DNA of 64,000 nt from Streptomyces caeruleatus (GTDB lineage: Bacteria > Actinomycetota > Actinomycetes > Streptomycetales > Streptomycetaceae): assembly GCF_001514235.1 (NCBI RefSeq), contig NZ_KQ948928.1, positions 452,403 through 516,402 on the forward strand, in the 5' to 3' direction. The notes under the pieces are model-generated. The model saw nothing but the letters and a program-made list of their open reading frames with translations. It had not been told where the DNA came from and did no database searches. Below are positions 1-8,351 of the stretch, piece after piece. The position numbers and the translations under genes are program-made. How positions within the stretch are numbered: the stretch's first letter is position 1; every line of letters begins with the position of its first letter.

Positions 1-805
1 CGCCGACGGAGTCGGAAGGCGTCGGTGAGACGGGCCCGCGCGGCTCGGCCGACGATGAAGGGCTCGCCGTCGTACGGCCGTCGCCCCGGCCCTTGCCGCC
101 GTCGGTGGCGGCAGCCGTACGCCCGCCGCCGCTCTCCTCGGCGCCCTCGCCCCCGCCCGCCGGGAACACCACGTCCGAGCACGAGTAGTACGTGTCCGGC
201 GTACTGCTGTTCTGCCAGACCGTGTACAGCACATGCCGCCCGGTCCGGTCGGACGGCAGTGTCGCCCTGATCCGGTACGCCCCGTTCGTCAACGCGGGGT
301 CCTTCACCTCCGCGAACGGCTGGTCCGGCAGGTCGGACCAGGACAGCGGCTTCGCCGGGTCGTAGCCGGGCTTGGTGAGGTACAGCTTGAAGGTGCCGGT
401 GTGCGGGATCGTCGAGACGTACCGCATGGTCAGGTCGGCCCCTGGCGTGAGCCGGGTCGACGGCCAGTCGGCGCGGGCGAGGTCGAGGCCCCGGTAGGCG
501 GGCAGTCCGCCGCTGCACAACTGTCCGTCGGGGACGACCTGCCGGTCCCGGCCGTTCACGTTCGCGATCCGAAGGTTGTCCCAGGCCGTGAAGGGCGCCC
601 CGTTCGACGCGACCGCCGCCCGGCAGGCCGCCGACCCGGACGCGGCGCCGCCGTCGGGGGAGCAGGCGTACACCCGGCTGACCGGATCCGTCGGCGCACC
701 GTGCGCACGGGCGGGGCCCGCCGCCCACACCGTGAGCAGCAGGGGTGTGACGGCGGTGGCCGCCAGGGCGGTGCGGTGCGATCTCATCCAGGGCATCCGG
801 GACAT
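1..805 (-). CDS. AA10 lytic polysaccharide monooxygenase (3' end cut by window edge)
   Basis: Secreted copper monooxygenase of the AA10 (chitin/cellulose-binding) family, which oxidatively cleaves crystalline polysaccharide. The ATG at 805 follows a GAGGAG box; in-frame ATGs at 796 and 787 are alternatives. The signal peptide ends ...GPARA before HGAP, which exposes the N-terminal histidine of the copper brace. The second brace histidine is in the segment STIPHTGTFKLYLTK, and the domain closes with VWQNSSTPDTYYSCSDVVF. A Gly/Ser/Thr/Pro-rich linker then runs off the window at base 1, so a C-terminal binding module or membrane anchor may follow. The adjacent divergent gene is a secreted S8 protease. 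The family call is sure; chitin versus cellulose preference cannot be read from this. Confidence 0.93.
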   Translation of the reverse strand, partial: MSRMPWMRSHRTALAATAVTPLLLTVWAAGPARAHGAPTDPVSRVYACSPDGGAASGSAACRAAVASNGAPFTAWDNLRIANVNGRDRQVVPDGQLCSGGLPAYRGLDLARADWPSTRLTPGADLTMRYVSTIPHTGTFKLYLTKPGYDPAKPLSWSDLPDQPFAEVKDPALTNGAYRIRATLPSDRTGRHVLYTVWQNSSTPDTYYSCSDVVFPAGGGEGAEESGGGRTAAATDGGKGRGDGRTTASPSSSAEPRGPVSPTPSDSVG

Positions 806-1224
806 CCGGAACGTCTCCTCGGCCGGCACGGAAAGGGTCCCCGTGCAGTACGGGAATCCGGCCCGGCGCGTTCACTGCGCGACGAGCCGGGCGAAGTCCG
901 GCAATACCGGTCAACTGTCCGACGTAGAGGGTGGGTTTCCGGCCGGATCGAGGGTTTCCCCCGTATCCCGATGACCTTCTCTTTGCCTATCGTTCGACCA
1001 CAGCCGACCCACAGGTAACCCCGAACGGGTCGAAGCTCGCGCCAGGCCGGCCGCCGCGCCCCCGCGTTTCGCACAGCCCCACTGCGTTCCCCGCACAGCC
1101 CCACCTGCGTTCCCCGCACTGCCCCACCGCCTTCTCGGCGTACCCCCCGCCGCTTCGAGGACGAAGCGAATCGACCGCCGCTCCGCGCTGCCCGGAGTAC
1201 GGCAGGCCACGAAAGGGCACACCC

Positions 1225-3036
1225 TTGCGTACCTCTGCGTCCACCAGACGGAAGCTGATATCCGCCGCCGCGGTCTCCGCCGCGCTCTTCACGGCCGCCA
1301 CCACCTCGGTCGCCGTGGCCCAGGACTCCTCGCCCCAGGAAGCCGCCGCCCCCGTCCCGGCGGCTCAGACCGAGGCCGCCCCCGGCACCCCGGCCGAGCG
1401 CCTCATCGTCGGCTACAAGTCCGGCGCCTCCGAGGCCAGGTCGAACAAGGCCGCCGAGGCCGACGCCGCCGCCAAGGGCAAGGAGGCCGGCGAGGACGTC
1501 GACTTCCAGCGCCGCCTCGGCTCCGGCGCCGCCCTCGTCGACCTGGGCGAGAAGCTCACCAAGGCGGACGTCGCCGACGTCGTCGCCGAGTACCAGGCCG
1601 ACCCGCAGGTCGCCTACGTCGTACCGGACCGGCTGAACAAGCCGCTGGCCACGCCCAACGACACCGAGTACGGCAAGCAGTGGGACCTGTCCGAGGCCAC
1701 CGCCGGCATGAACGTGCCGGGCGCCTGGGACGTCGCCACCGGCAGCGGGGTCACCGTCGCCGTCATCGACACCGGCTACGTCACCCACTCCGACCTCGGC
1801 GCCAACATCGTCGGCGGCTACGACTTCATCTCCGACACCGCGGTCTCCAACGACGGCAACGGCCGTGACAGCAACCCGGCCGACACCGGCGACTGGACCA
1901 CCGACGGCCAGTGCGCCGCCGACTGGACGGCCACCACCTCGTCCTGGCACGGCACCCACGTCGCGGGCACCATCGCCGCCGTCACCAACAACAGCAAGGG
2001 CATCGCGGGTATCGCGTACGGCGCGAAGGTCTCCCCGCTGCGCGTCCTCGGCCAGTGCGGCGGCTACGACTCCGACATCATCGACGCCATCACCTGGGCG
2101 TCCGGCGGTTCGGTCTCCGGCGTCCCGGCCAACACCAACGTCGCCAAGGTCATCAACATGAGCCTCGGCGGGGGCGGCGCCTGCACCACCGCCACCCAGA
2201 GCGCCATCAACGCGGCCGTGAACCGCGGTACGACGGTCGTCGTCGCGGCGGGCAACAGCAACGCGAACGCCGCCAACTACTCGCCGGCCAGCTGCAACAA
2301 CGTCATCAGCGTGGCCGCCGCGGACCGCCAGGGCAACCGTTCCTACTACTCCAACTTCGGATCGGTCGTCGACATCGCGGCCCCGGGCGGCGAGACCAAC
2401 TCCGTCACCGCGAACGGCATCCTGTCCACGCTGAACTCCGGCTCCCAGGGCCCGTCCTCCGAGAGCTACGAGTACTACCAGGGCACCAGCATGGCGGCCC
2501 CGCACATCGCGGGCCTCGCGGCGCTGATGAAGTCGGCCAACGCGTCCCTGACCCCGGCGCAGATCGAGTCGGCCATCAAGTCCAACGCCCGTACGCTGCC
2601 GGGGACCTGCTCCGGTGGCTGCGGTTCCGGTCTCGCGGACGCGGCCAAGACGGTGCAGGCGGTGAGCGGCAGCTCCGGCGGCTCCACGGGGGGCACCACC
2701 TTCACCAGCACCTCCGCCGTCGCCATCCCGGACAACAGCTCCGCGATCGAGTCGTCCATCGCGGTCAGCGGCCGCAGCGGCAACGCCCCCTCGGCCCTCC
2801 AGGTCGGCGTGGACATCACCCACACCTACCGCGGTGACCTGGTCATCGACCTGGTGGCCCCGGACGGCTCGACGTACCGCCTGAAGTCCAGCTCCTCGGA
2901 CTCCGCGGACAACCTCAACACCACCTACACGGTGAACGCCTCCAGCGAGACCGCCAACGGCACCTGGAAGCTGCGCGTCCAGGACACGGCGGCCCAGGAC
3001 ACGGGCCGGCTCAACAGCTGGAAGCTGACCTTCTGA
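1225..3036 (+). CDS. Secreted S8 family serine protease with C-terminal P-domain
   Basis: Extracellular subtilisin-like protease, 603 residues from a TTG start chosen because GAAAGGG lies 7 bases upstream and a signal peptide begins directly (basic n-region, hydrophobic stretch to about residue 33). An inhibitor-I9-like propeptide (about 50-130) is followed by the S8 domain with Asp182 in VIDTGY, His242 in WHGTHVAG and Ser422 in GTSMAAP. A Ser/Gly linker leads to a C-terminal P/homoB domain (roughly 490-603), the module found after the catalytic domain of proprotein convertases and many Streptomyces proteases. The reading frame is open further upstream to 931, but that extension lacks a ribosome site. 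A 12-bp repeat array and two strong hairpins follow the stop. Confidence 0.95.
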   Translation: MRTSASTRRKLISAAAVSAALFTAATTSVAVAQDSSPQEAAAPVPAAQTEAAPGTPAERLIVGYKSGASEARSNKAAEADAAAKGKEAGEDVDFQRRLGSGAALVDLGEKLTKADVADVVAEYQADPQVAYVVPDRLNKPLATPNDTEYGKQWDLSEATAGMNVPGAWDVATGSGVTVAVIDTGYVTHSDLGANIVGGYDFISDTAVSNDGNGRDSNPADTGDWTTDGQCAADWTATTSSWHGTHVAGTIAAVTNNSKGIAGIAYGAKVSPLRVLGQCGGYDSDIIDAITWASGGSVSGVPANTNVAKVINMSLGGGGACTTATQSAINAAVNRGTTVVVAAGNSNANAANYSPASCNNVISVAAADRQGNRSYYSNFGSVVDIAAPGGETNSVTANGILSTLNSGSQGPSSESYEYYQGTSMAAPHIAGLAALMKSANASLTPAQIESAIKSNARTLPGTCSGGCGSGLADAAKTVQAVSGSSGGSTGGTTFTSTSAVAIPDNSSAIESSIAVSGRSGNAPSALQVGVDITHTYRGDLVIDLVAPDGSTYRLKSSSSDSADNLNTTYTVNASSETANGTWKLRVQDTAAQDTGRLNSWKLTF

Positions 3037-3048
3037 CCAACCTGGGGA

Positions 3049-3112
3049 CAGACCTTCCGACCGACTTTCCGACCGACTTTCCGACCGACTTTCCGGTCGA
3101 CTTTCCGGTCGA
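3049..3112. repeat. About five tandem 12-bp repeats after the S8 protease gene
   Basis: Units of CCGACTTTCCGA repeat in register from 3061, with the last two changed to the variant TCGACTTTCCGG. They begin 13 bases after the protease stop and end just before the hairpins at 3123-3190. The array is non-coding in the frame of either neighbour. Confidence 0.8.
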
Positions 3113-3122
3113 CAACTGAACG

Positions 3123-3141
3123 CGGGCCCTCGACGGGCCCG
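3123..3141. terminator. Hairpin after the S8 protease gene
   Basis: CGGGCCC (3123-3129) pairs with GGGCCCG (3135-3141) around a 5-base loop. It lies downstream of the S8 protease; there is no U-tract, as is common in Streptomyces. Confidence 0.55.
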
Positions 3142-3153
3142 TACACGAACGGG

Positions 3154-3190
3154 CGGGCCGGCCGGTGCGGATGGGGCATCGGCCGGCCCG
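3154..3190. terminator. Strong bidirectional hairpin between the protease and receptor genes
   Basis: CGGGCCGGCCG at 3154 pairs with CGGCCGGCCCG ending at 3190, extended by GTGC/GCAT, around a short GGATGGG loop. It sits between two convergent genes and could terminate both. Confidence 0.7.
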
Positions 3191-3253
3191 TCGTGTGCCT
3201 TGAGCACGGCCGACCGGGGCGGAAACCGACGCTCCGGTCGGCTTCGCGCTCGC

Positions 3254-3928
3254 TCAGCCGGACGCGTCCACCGCGACCTGCTCGGCGCCGGCCTCGTCGA
3301 GGGCGGCCAGCACGCGGGCGCCGCGATCGGGCTCCCGGTCGATCCCGGGCAGCAGACCCGGCACCGCGATGCTCGGCAGGACATGTCCCCACAGGACCGA
3401 GATCCGCTCCGCCAGATCGGCACGGTCGGTCAGCGCCCGGGACATCAGCTGGATTCCCGCGAACGCCCCGACCAGCAGCTCCACCGTCTGCCTCGGCACC
3501 ACGGTGGGCAGCAACTCGCCCTGGTCACGAGCCCGTTCGAGCAGCACGACCAGATGATCCGCCCACTGCCGGAACGGGCCGGAGTGGTCGGAGCCCGGCG
3601 GTGCGCTCTGGTCCACGGCCAGCCGCACGCTGCCCTTGAGCAGCGAGTTCCCGAGCAGCCGCTGCCCGAACACGAAGGTCATGTCGACGAGTTCCTGGAG
3701 CTTGCACGGCTGCGGCGGCACCGCTGCGAAGGGCACCTGCTCGTCCAGCACGGCCTGGGCGAGGGACTCCTTCGAGGAGAAGTGGAAATACAGGGCACCC
3801 TTCGTCACTTCGGCCCGCTCCAGGACCATCGAGATGGTCGTCGCGGTGTACCCGTGCTCGTCGAAGACCGCGCCCGCGGCCTCGAGAATCACCCTCCGCG
3901 TTCTGATGGCGCGCTCCTGCCTCGCCAT
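3254..3928 (-). CDS. TetR-family gamma-butyrolactone receptor (ArpA/ScbR-like)
   Basis: DNA-binding repressor of the ArpA/ScbR group, 224 residues, ATG preceded by GGAGGGG. The N-terminal helix-turn-helix (about residues 10-55) ends with the group signature VTKGALYFHFSSKESLAQAV. The ligand domain contains a conserved Trp (FRQWADHL). In known systems such receptors bind ARE boxes and release them when a butyrolactone binds. It is divergent from an AfsA-type synthase across 181 bases carrying an ARE-like site, the classical scbR/scbA arrangement, so it probably represses itself and the synthase. No TTA codon was seen in this gene, unlike the two others of the locus. Confidence 0.9.
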   Translation of the reverse strand: MARQERAIRTRRVILEAAGAVFDEHGYTATTISMVLERAEVTKGALYFHFSSKESLAQAVLDEQVPFAAVPPQPCKLQELVDMTFVFGQRLLGNSLLKGSVRLAVDQSAPPGSDHSGPFRQWADHLVVLLERARDQGELLPTVVPRQTVELLVGAFAGIQLMSRALTDRADLAERISVLWGHVLPSIAVPGLLPGIDREPDRGARVLAALDEAGAEQVAVDASG

Positions 3929-4018
3929 AACAGCCCCTCCGCTGCGCCGAGTTCGGCCCGTGCGCCGGGCGTGCGCCGGAGCGGTTCGGGCACAGCCGGG
4001 CGACCCAGGTCCGCATTG

Positions 4019-4040
4019 AAAACAAACCGGTCGGCTCGTA
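4019..4040. promoter_or_regulatory. ARE-like receptor operator in the receptor/synthase intergenic region
   Basis: AACAAACCGGTCGGCTCGTA resembles the autoregulatory element bound by ArpA/ScbR-type receptors (AACAAACCGG followed by a degenerate inverted half). It lies about midway between the divergent start codons, just upstream of TACTCT, a possible -10 for the synthase gene. Confidence 0.65.
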
Positions 4041-4109
4041 CTCTAACGCTCGCGGCACGGGCACCTCGCCGTCTGTCAGCGCACACACGGGGGTACCCAA
4101 GGAGGGGAC

Positions 4110-5048
4110 ATGCCTTACCCGCGGCCACTCGCCACGACCCTGCTCGCCGAGACCCCGGTACCGGACGGTCTGACCGCCACCGTACCGCGCCAGCTCGTCC
4201 ACCGCGCTTCGGTCGCGGAAACGTTTCTCACGGGTGCGACCAGCACCGACGCCGACCGGTTCACCGTCTTCGCCGAGTGGCCGCGCGCCCATCAGTTACA
4301 CGTGTCGCCGGACCGGTCGGCCTATGAACCGCTGCTCGTGGCCGAAACCGTCCGCCAGGCCGGCACACTCATCGCGCACACCGCCTACGAGGTCCCCCTG
4401 GGCCACCAGTTCGTGCTCCAGGAACTGCGGATCACCACGCGCCCCAAACACCTCGTCATGGGCGCCACCCCCGCCGAACCCGTCCTGCACATCGACGTCG
4501 TCGACGTCACCCGGCGCGGCGGCCGGCCGGCCGGATTCCGCTACGACGTGGAGATACGCCTCGGCGAGGAACTCGTCGGGACCGCGCACGTGGCCGCCAC
4601 GTGGACCAGCGCGGCCGTCTACCGCCGACTGCGCGGCGGCCGCACCGCGGCCACCGTGTCCGCGGTGCCCGCCCCGCCCGGTCTGCCGCCCGCCGAGGTG
4701 GGCCGCGCCCTGCCCGCGGACGTCGTCCTCGCCCCGGCCGGGCGCTCCGACGGCTGGCAGCTGCGAGTCGATACCGGGCATGCTGTTTTCTTCGATCACC
4801 CACTCGACCACGTCCCCGGCATGCTCCTGCTGGAGGCGGCCCGCCAGGCCGTCCGGGCCGACACCCGGAACACGCACCGCACAGCGGCTTCCTTCCATGC
4901 CGTTTTCCACCAGTACGCCGAACTCGACCTGCCTCTTTGGATAGAGGCCGAGGGCCGGGCAGGCGCGCACGGCACCGATGTGCAAGTCGTCGGACGCCAG
5001 GGGGAGTCGACGGTCTTCGAGTGCGGGGTGGGTATCGAAGAGCGCTGA
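4110..5048 (+). CDS. afsA: AfsA/ScbA-type gamma-butyrolactone biosynthesis enzyme
   Basis: Two-repeat AfsA hotdog-fold protein, 312 residues, ATG behind AAGGAGGGG. The family condenses a beta-keto acyl chain with dihydroxyacetone phosphate, the committed step of A-factor-type signals. The first repeat covers about residues 25-170 (LVHRASVAETFLTG, then EPLLVAETVRQAGTLIAH); the second covers about 210-310 (HPLDHVPGMLLLEAARQAVR). A TTA leucine codon at 4296-4298 (HQLHV) makes translation dependent on the bldA tRNA. The gene is flanked by two TetR receptors and sits behind an ARE-like box. The exact signal made (A-factor, SCB, VB or butenolide type) cannot be told from this gene alone. Confidence 0.9.
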   Translation: MPYPRPLATTLLAETPVPDGLTATVPRQLVHRASVAETFLTGATSTDADRFTVFAEWPRAHQLHVSPDRSAYEPLLVAETVRQAGTLIAHTAYEVPLGHQFVLQELRITTRPKHLVMGATPAEPVLHIDVVDVTRRGGRPAGFRYDVEIRLGEELVGTAHVAATWTSAAVYRRLRGGRTAATVSAVPAPPGLPPAEVGRALPADVVLAPAGRSDGWQLRVDTGHAVFFDHPLDHVPGMLLLEAARQAVRADTRNTHRTAASFHAVFHQYAELDLPLWIEAEGRAGAHGTDVQVVGRQGESTVFECGVGIEER

Positions 5049-5068
5049 GATATCGTGTGGGGAGCAAG

Positions 5069-5094
5069 AAACAAACGGCACGACCCGTTCTTTT
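5069..5094. promoter_or_regulatory. Second ARE-like inverted repeat, before the second receptor gene
   Basis: AAACAAACGG (5069-5078) faces CCCGTTCTTTT (5084-5094) across CACGA, an inverted repeat of the ARE type. It lies 22 bases before the second receptor start, suggesting control by one or both receptors. Confidence 0.55.
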
Positions 5095-5116
5095 CCGTCA
5101 CAGGAGAGTCCAGCTG

Positions 5117-5764
5117 ATGGCGAGGCAGTTACGCGCCGAACAGACCCGCACCACGATCCTCACAGCCGCCGCCGAACTGTTCGACCGTCACGGCTACGAG
5201 TCGACCAGTCTCAGTGACATCGTCGAGCAGGCCCAGGTCACCAAGGGAGCCCTCTACTTCCACTTCGCGGCCAAGGAGGACCTCGCCCAGGCCATCATGG
5301 AGCTCCAGTCCCGGGCGTCCCGGCAGGTCGCGACCGAGATGGACGGCCGGGGCTACACCTCGCTGGAGTCCCTGATACGCACGACGTTCGGCATCGTGCG
5401 GCTCTCCGTCGAGGGCCCGATCCCGCGGGCCGGCCTGCGCCTGGCCACCGGGGGAGTGGTGATACGGCCGCCGCTGCGGCACCCGTACACCGAGCTGCTG
5501 GACATCACCACCCGCAGACTTCTCGGCGCCGCCAAGGAGTCCGACATCCACCCGGACGTCGACGCCGAGGCCGCGGCCCACTCGCTCGTCTGCTTCTTCG
5601 TCGGCACCCGCGTCGTCGGCCGCTCGCTCGAACCCGTCGCACGCCAGCCCCGCCGGCTGGCCGAGATGTGGCACATCATGATCCGCGGCCTGGTCCCGGT
5701 ACCGCGCCGGGCCCGCTACCTCACGCTCGCGACACAGCTGGAGCGGGAGATCAGAGCCGTATGA
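5117..5764 (+). CDS. TetR-family receptor homologue (second ArpA/ScbR-like regulator)
   Basis: A 215-residue regulator whose N-terminus (MARQLRAEQTRTTILTAAAE) and recognition-helix end VTKGALYFHFAAKEDLAQAI match butyrolactone receptors. The ATG at 5117 has CAGGAGAG upstream. Codon 5 is TTA (5129-5131), so even initiation-proximal translation needs bldA tRNA. It lies 68 bases after the synthase gene. The ligand-domain sequence differs markedly from the first receptor (TGGVVIRPPLRHPYTEL), so it may be a pseudo-receptor of the ScbR2 kind that binds antibiotics or other ligands rather than the local butyrolactone. Family assignment is firm; ligand class is inference. Confidence 0.88.
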   Translation: MARQLRAEQTRTTILTAAAELFDRHGYESTSLSDIVEQAQVTKGALYFHFAAKEDLAQAIMELQSRASRQVATEMDGRGYTSLESLIRTTFGIVRLSVEGPIPRAGLRLATGGVVIRPPLRHPYTELLDITTRRLLGAAKESDIHPDVDAEAAAHSLVCFFVGTRVVGRSLEPVARQPRRLAEMWHIMIRGLVPVPRRARYLTLATQLEREIRAV

Positions 5765-5795
5765 GCCGTATGGCACGCGCGGTACCGTGAGGCGC

Positions 5796-6983
5796 ATGCC
5801 CGAGAGGTCCGACACCCCGCCCCCGCCCGTGCTCCTCGGGAACGAACCCGGCTCGTTCCCGCACAGCGTCCTCGCCGAACGGCATCCCGCGATCATCCAG
5901 CAGGTACGGGACTCCTTCCCGTACGGCCCCGAGCAGCACCGCGCCCTGGACGCGCTCCTCGCGAACTGCACGAAGGGCGTGATCGAGCCCCTCCCCGCCG
6001 ACGCGCACGACCGCGACCGCTGGACGGCCTGGGGCGCCGACGACTACGCGGGCCGGTCCTGGTTCGACGTACCGTGGCTGTGGTCGGAGAGCTACTTCTA
6101 CCGCCAACTCCTCGAAGCCGTCGGCTACTTCACGCCCGGGCCGTGGCAGGGCATCGACCCCTTCCGTCCCTCCAAGACCGCCGAGCTCGACGCCCCGGAG
6201 ACGGACGAGGAACTCTCCGCCCTCGACACCCTCGCCGACCGGCCCGCCGACGAGCAGGACCGGGCGCTGCTGCACGGCTCCCTCTGGGGCAACCGGGCCG
6301 ACCTCGGCTTCCGGCTGTCGGCCGCGCACGGCGAGACCTCCTCGGACACCCCGCCCCTGGTGGCCGACGACAGCGCGCCCCTCTGGTCGCTGCTCCCGCC
6401 CTCCGGCTCGGCCACCCTGTGCCTGATCGCCGACAACGCGGGCCGCGAGCTCGTCCCCGACCTGCTCCTCATCGCCCACCTCCTGACCCAGGGGCGCATC
6501 GCGCGGGCCGTCCTCCACGTCAAGCCGTACCCGTACTACGTCTCCGACGCCACGCACACCGACGTACTGGACGCCCTGCGCCGGCTGACGGCGGCCCCGG
6601 GCGCCGCCGCGACCTACGGCCGTACCCTCTGGGCGGCGCTGACGGACGGCCGCCTCACCGTCCGCGCCCACCCCTTCTCCTGCGCCCCGCTGCCGTACGC
6701 ACAGATGCCCGGCGACCTGCGCGACGAGCTCGCCGCCGCCACCCTCACCCTCCTCAAGGGCGACCTCAACTACCGCCGCCTGGTCGGCGACCGCCGCTGG
6801 CCGCCGACCACGCCGTTCGCCGACGTCACCGCCTACTTCCCCGGCCCGGTCGCCGCCCTGCGCACCCTCAAGTCCGACGTGATCACCGGCCTCGACACCA
6901 GGACCGAGGCGGCGCTGGTGGCGTCGGAGGGGCAGCGGTGGCGGACGGGCGGCACGCACGCGCTGATCCAGGTGCGGACGTGA
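5796..6983 (+). CDS. ARMT1-like (DUF89) damage-control phosphatase family protein
   Basis: Cytosolic 395-residue protein of the DUF89/ARMT1-like family, whose characterised members are metal-dependent phosphatases acting on damaged sugar or cofactor phosphates. Recognisable blocks are VPWLWSESYFYRQLLEAVGYF, the metal-site-like DNAGRELVPDLLLIAHLL, KPYPYYVSDAT and LLKGDLNYRRLVGD. ATG 5796 was chosen with GTGAGG upstream; GTG 5787 is an in-frame alternative. It starts 31 bases after the second receptor and may be read from the same transcript. The gene ends inside a 19-bp tandem repeat array. The substrate is unknown. Confidence 0.85.
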   Translation: MPERSDTPPPPVLLGNEPGSFPHSVLAERHPAIIQQVRDSFPYGPEQHRALDALLANCTKGVIEPLPADAHDRDRWTAWGADDYAGRSWFDVPWLWSESYFYRQLLEAVGYFTPGPWQGIDPFRPSKTAELDAPETDEELSALDTLADRPADEQDRALLHGSLWGNRADLGFRLSAAHGETSSDTPPLVADDSAPLWSLLPPSGSATLCLIADNAGRELVPDLLLIAHLLTQGRIARAVLHVKPYPYYVSDATHTDVLDALRRLTAAPGAAATYGRTLWAALTDGRLTVRAHPFSCAPLPYAQMPGDLRDELAAATLTLLKGDLNYRRLVGDRRWPPTTPFADVTAYFPGPVAALRTLKSDVITGLDTRTEAALVASEGQRWRTGGTHALIQVRT

Positions 6984-7055
6984 CGGATGGGGTGGGCCGT
7001 GACGGATGGGGTGGGCGGTGACGGATGGGGTAGGCGGTGACGGATGGGGTGTGCC
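6980..7055. repeat. Four tandem 19-bp repeats at an ARMT1-like/P450 convergence
   Basis: Copies begin at 6980, 6999, 7018 and 7037 with the unit GTGACGGATGGGGTGGGC plus C or G. The first copy contains the stop codon of the upstream gene. The array fills most of the gap to the convergent P450 gene. Confidence 0.85.
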
Positions 7056-7088
7056 GGTGTCCCGGGGACAGTCGGGTCCCGTTCCGGC

Positions 7089-8351
7089 TCAAGTAATGTG
7101 CACCGGGAGCGACTTGAGCCCGTTGATGAAGTTCGACACCAGCCGCTTGGGCGGCCCGGCCGTGCGTAGCTCCGGCAGTACCCGCAGGGCCTCCTGGTAG
7201 AGCACGCGCAGCTGGAGCCGTGCGAAGTGCGCGCCCAGGCAGACGTGGGGGCCGTCGCCGAACGAGACATGCGGGTTCGGGGCGCGGGACAGATCCAGCC
7301 GGTCCGGTTCGCTGAAGACCCGTTCGTCACGGTTGGCCGAGGCGTGGAAGACGACCACCTTGTCGCCCGCGCGGATACGCCGACCGGCCAGCTCCGTGTC
7401 CTGCGCGGCGGTGCGCCGGAAGGTGAGGACGGGCGGGTGCCAGCGCAGCAACTCATCTACGGCTAGGTGAAGTTGGTGGTGCCCGGCGCGTAGTCGCTCG
7501 TACGACTCCGGGTGCTCGGCCAGTGCCAGCAGGCCGCCCGGGGCCGCGCTGCGGACGGTGTCGTTGCCCGCGACCGTGAGCAGGAAGAAGAACATCTCCA
7601 GCTCCGGCCCGGCGAGTTCGGCATCGTGGGCGAGGGTCGTCATCACATCGTCGTCGGGGAACCGCCTTTTGTGCGCGGCCAGTTGGCGGGCGTACGCGAA
7701 CATGTCCCGCAGCATCGCGGGTGACCGTGGATTGACCGGCCTGCCCTGCGGGTCCAGCACCGGGGGACCCGCCTCGTCGGGGTCCTGGTAGCCGATCACC
7801 CGCTGCGTCCAGTGCAGCAGCAGCTTGCGGTCGGCCTCCGGCACGCCGAGCAGGTCGGCGAGGTTGAGCAGGGCGTAGTCGTCGGTCACGGCGGTGACGA
7901 GATCGACGGTGCCGTCCGTCGCGCGGGCCGTCTCCATGGCCCGCGCGAGGAGTGTTCGGGCCCGCTGCTCGGCGGTCCTGGCGAAACGGTCGACACGCCC
8001 CGGAGTGAAGGCCCGGCTCACGAGCCGCCTCAGCCGGCCGTGCCCTGGCGGGTCCTGATTGAGCATCATGCGGCGGATGAACGGCAGATCGTCGGGGTCG
8101 GGATCCCGGATCTGGGTCGCGCCGATGTACGAGGAGTAGGTCACCGAGTCCTTGAGTACGCGCACCACGTCCGCGTGCCGGGTCACCGCCCAGAACCCGG
8201 GCCCGGCCGGCCAGCCCAGCACCTCGCTCTCCTCCTGCCGGACCACGGGGTGATGGTCGCGCAGGACGCGATAGGCCTCGTGGGGCACGTCGGCCGCGTA
8301 CTGCCGGGGGTCGAAGACATCGGGGACGGGGGGCGCCTCGTGGACGGTCAC
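7089..8351 (-). CDS. Cytochrome P450
   Basis: Soluble bacterial-type P450 of 420 residues. The haem-binding loop is FGDGPHVCLGAHFARLQ with Cys371; the I-helix has FFFLLTVAGNDTVRSA with the acid-alcohol pair Asp-Thr; the K-helix ExxR is in DELLRWHPP. MLNQDPPGHGRLRRLVSRAFTPG is the typical C-helix region. The GTG start at 8351 overlaps the stop of the upstream hydrolase gene (GTGA), so the two are translationally coupled. No ferredoxin or reductase gene lies nearby. Proximity to the butyrolactone locus allows a role in tailoring a signal or a metabolite, but this is only positional inference. Confidence 0.93.
   Translation of the reverse strand: MTVHEAPPVPDVFDPRQYAADVPHEAYRVLRDHHPVVRQEESEVLGWPAGPGFWAVTRHADVVRVLKDSVTYSSYIGATQIRDPDPDDLPFIRRMMLNQDPPGHGRLRRLVSRAFTPGRVDRFARTAEQRARTLLARAMETARATDGTVDLVTAVTDDYALLNLADLLGVPEADRKLLLHWTQRVIGYQDPDEAGPPVLDPQGRPVNPRSPAMLRDMFAYARQLAAHKRRFPDDDVMTTLAHDAELAGPELEMFFFLLTVAGNDTVRSAAPGGLLALAEHPESYERLRAGHHQLHLAVDELLRWHPPVLTFRRTAAQDTELAGRRIRAGDKVVVFHASANRDERVFSEPDRLDLSRAPNPHVSFGDGPHVCLGAHFARLQLRVLYQEALRVLPELRTAGPPKRLVSNFINGLKSLPVHIT

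Noticed and set aside
784..3423. Very long minus-strand frame opposite the S8 protease
   Set aside because: It is an antisense shadow of a well-supported protease: composition is Arg/Gly/Val-rich and no domain is recognisable. The only real minus-strand gene nearby, the LPMO, is in another frame.
6980..7055. CRISPR array
   Set aside because: The repeats are head-to-tail without spacers and no cas genes are present. The same applies to the arrays at 3049, 19156 and 49632.
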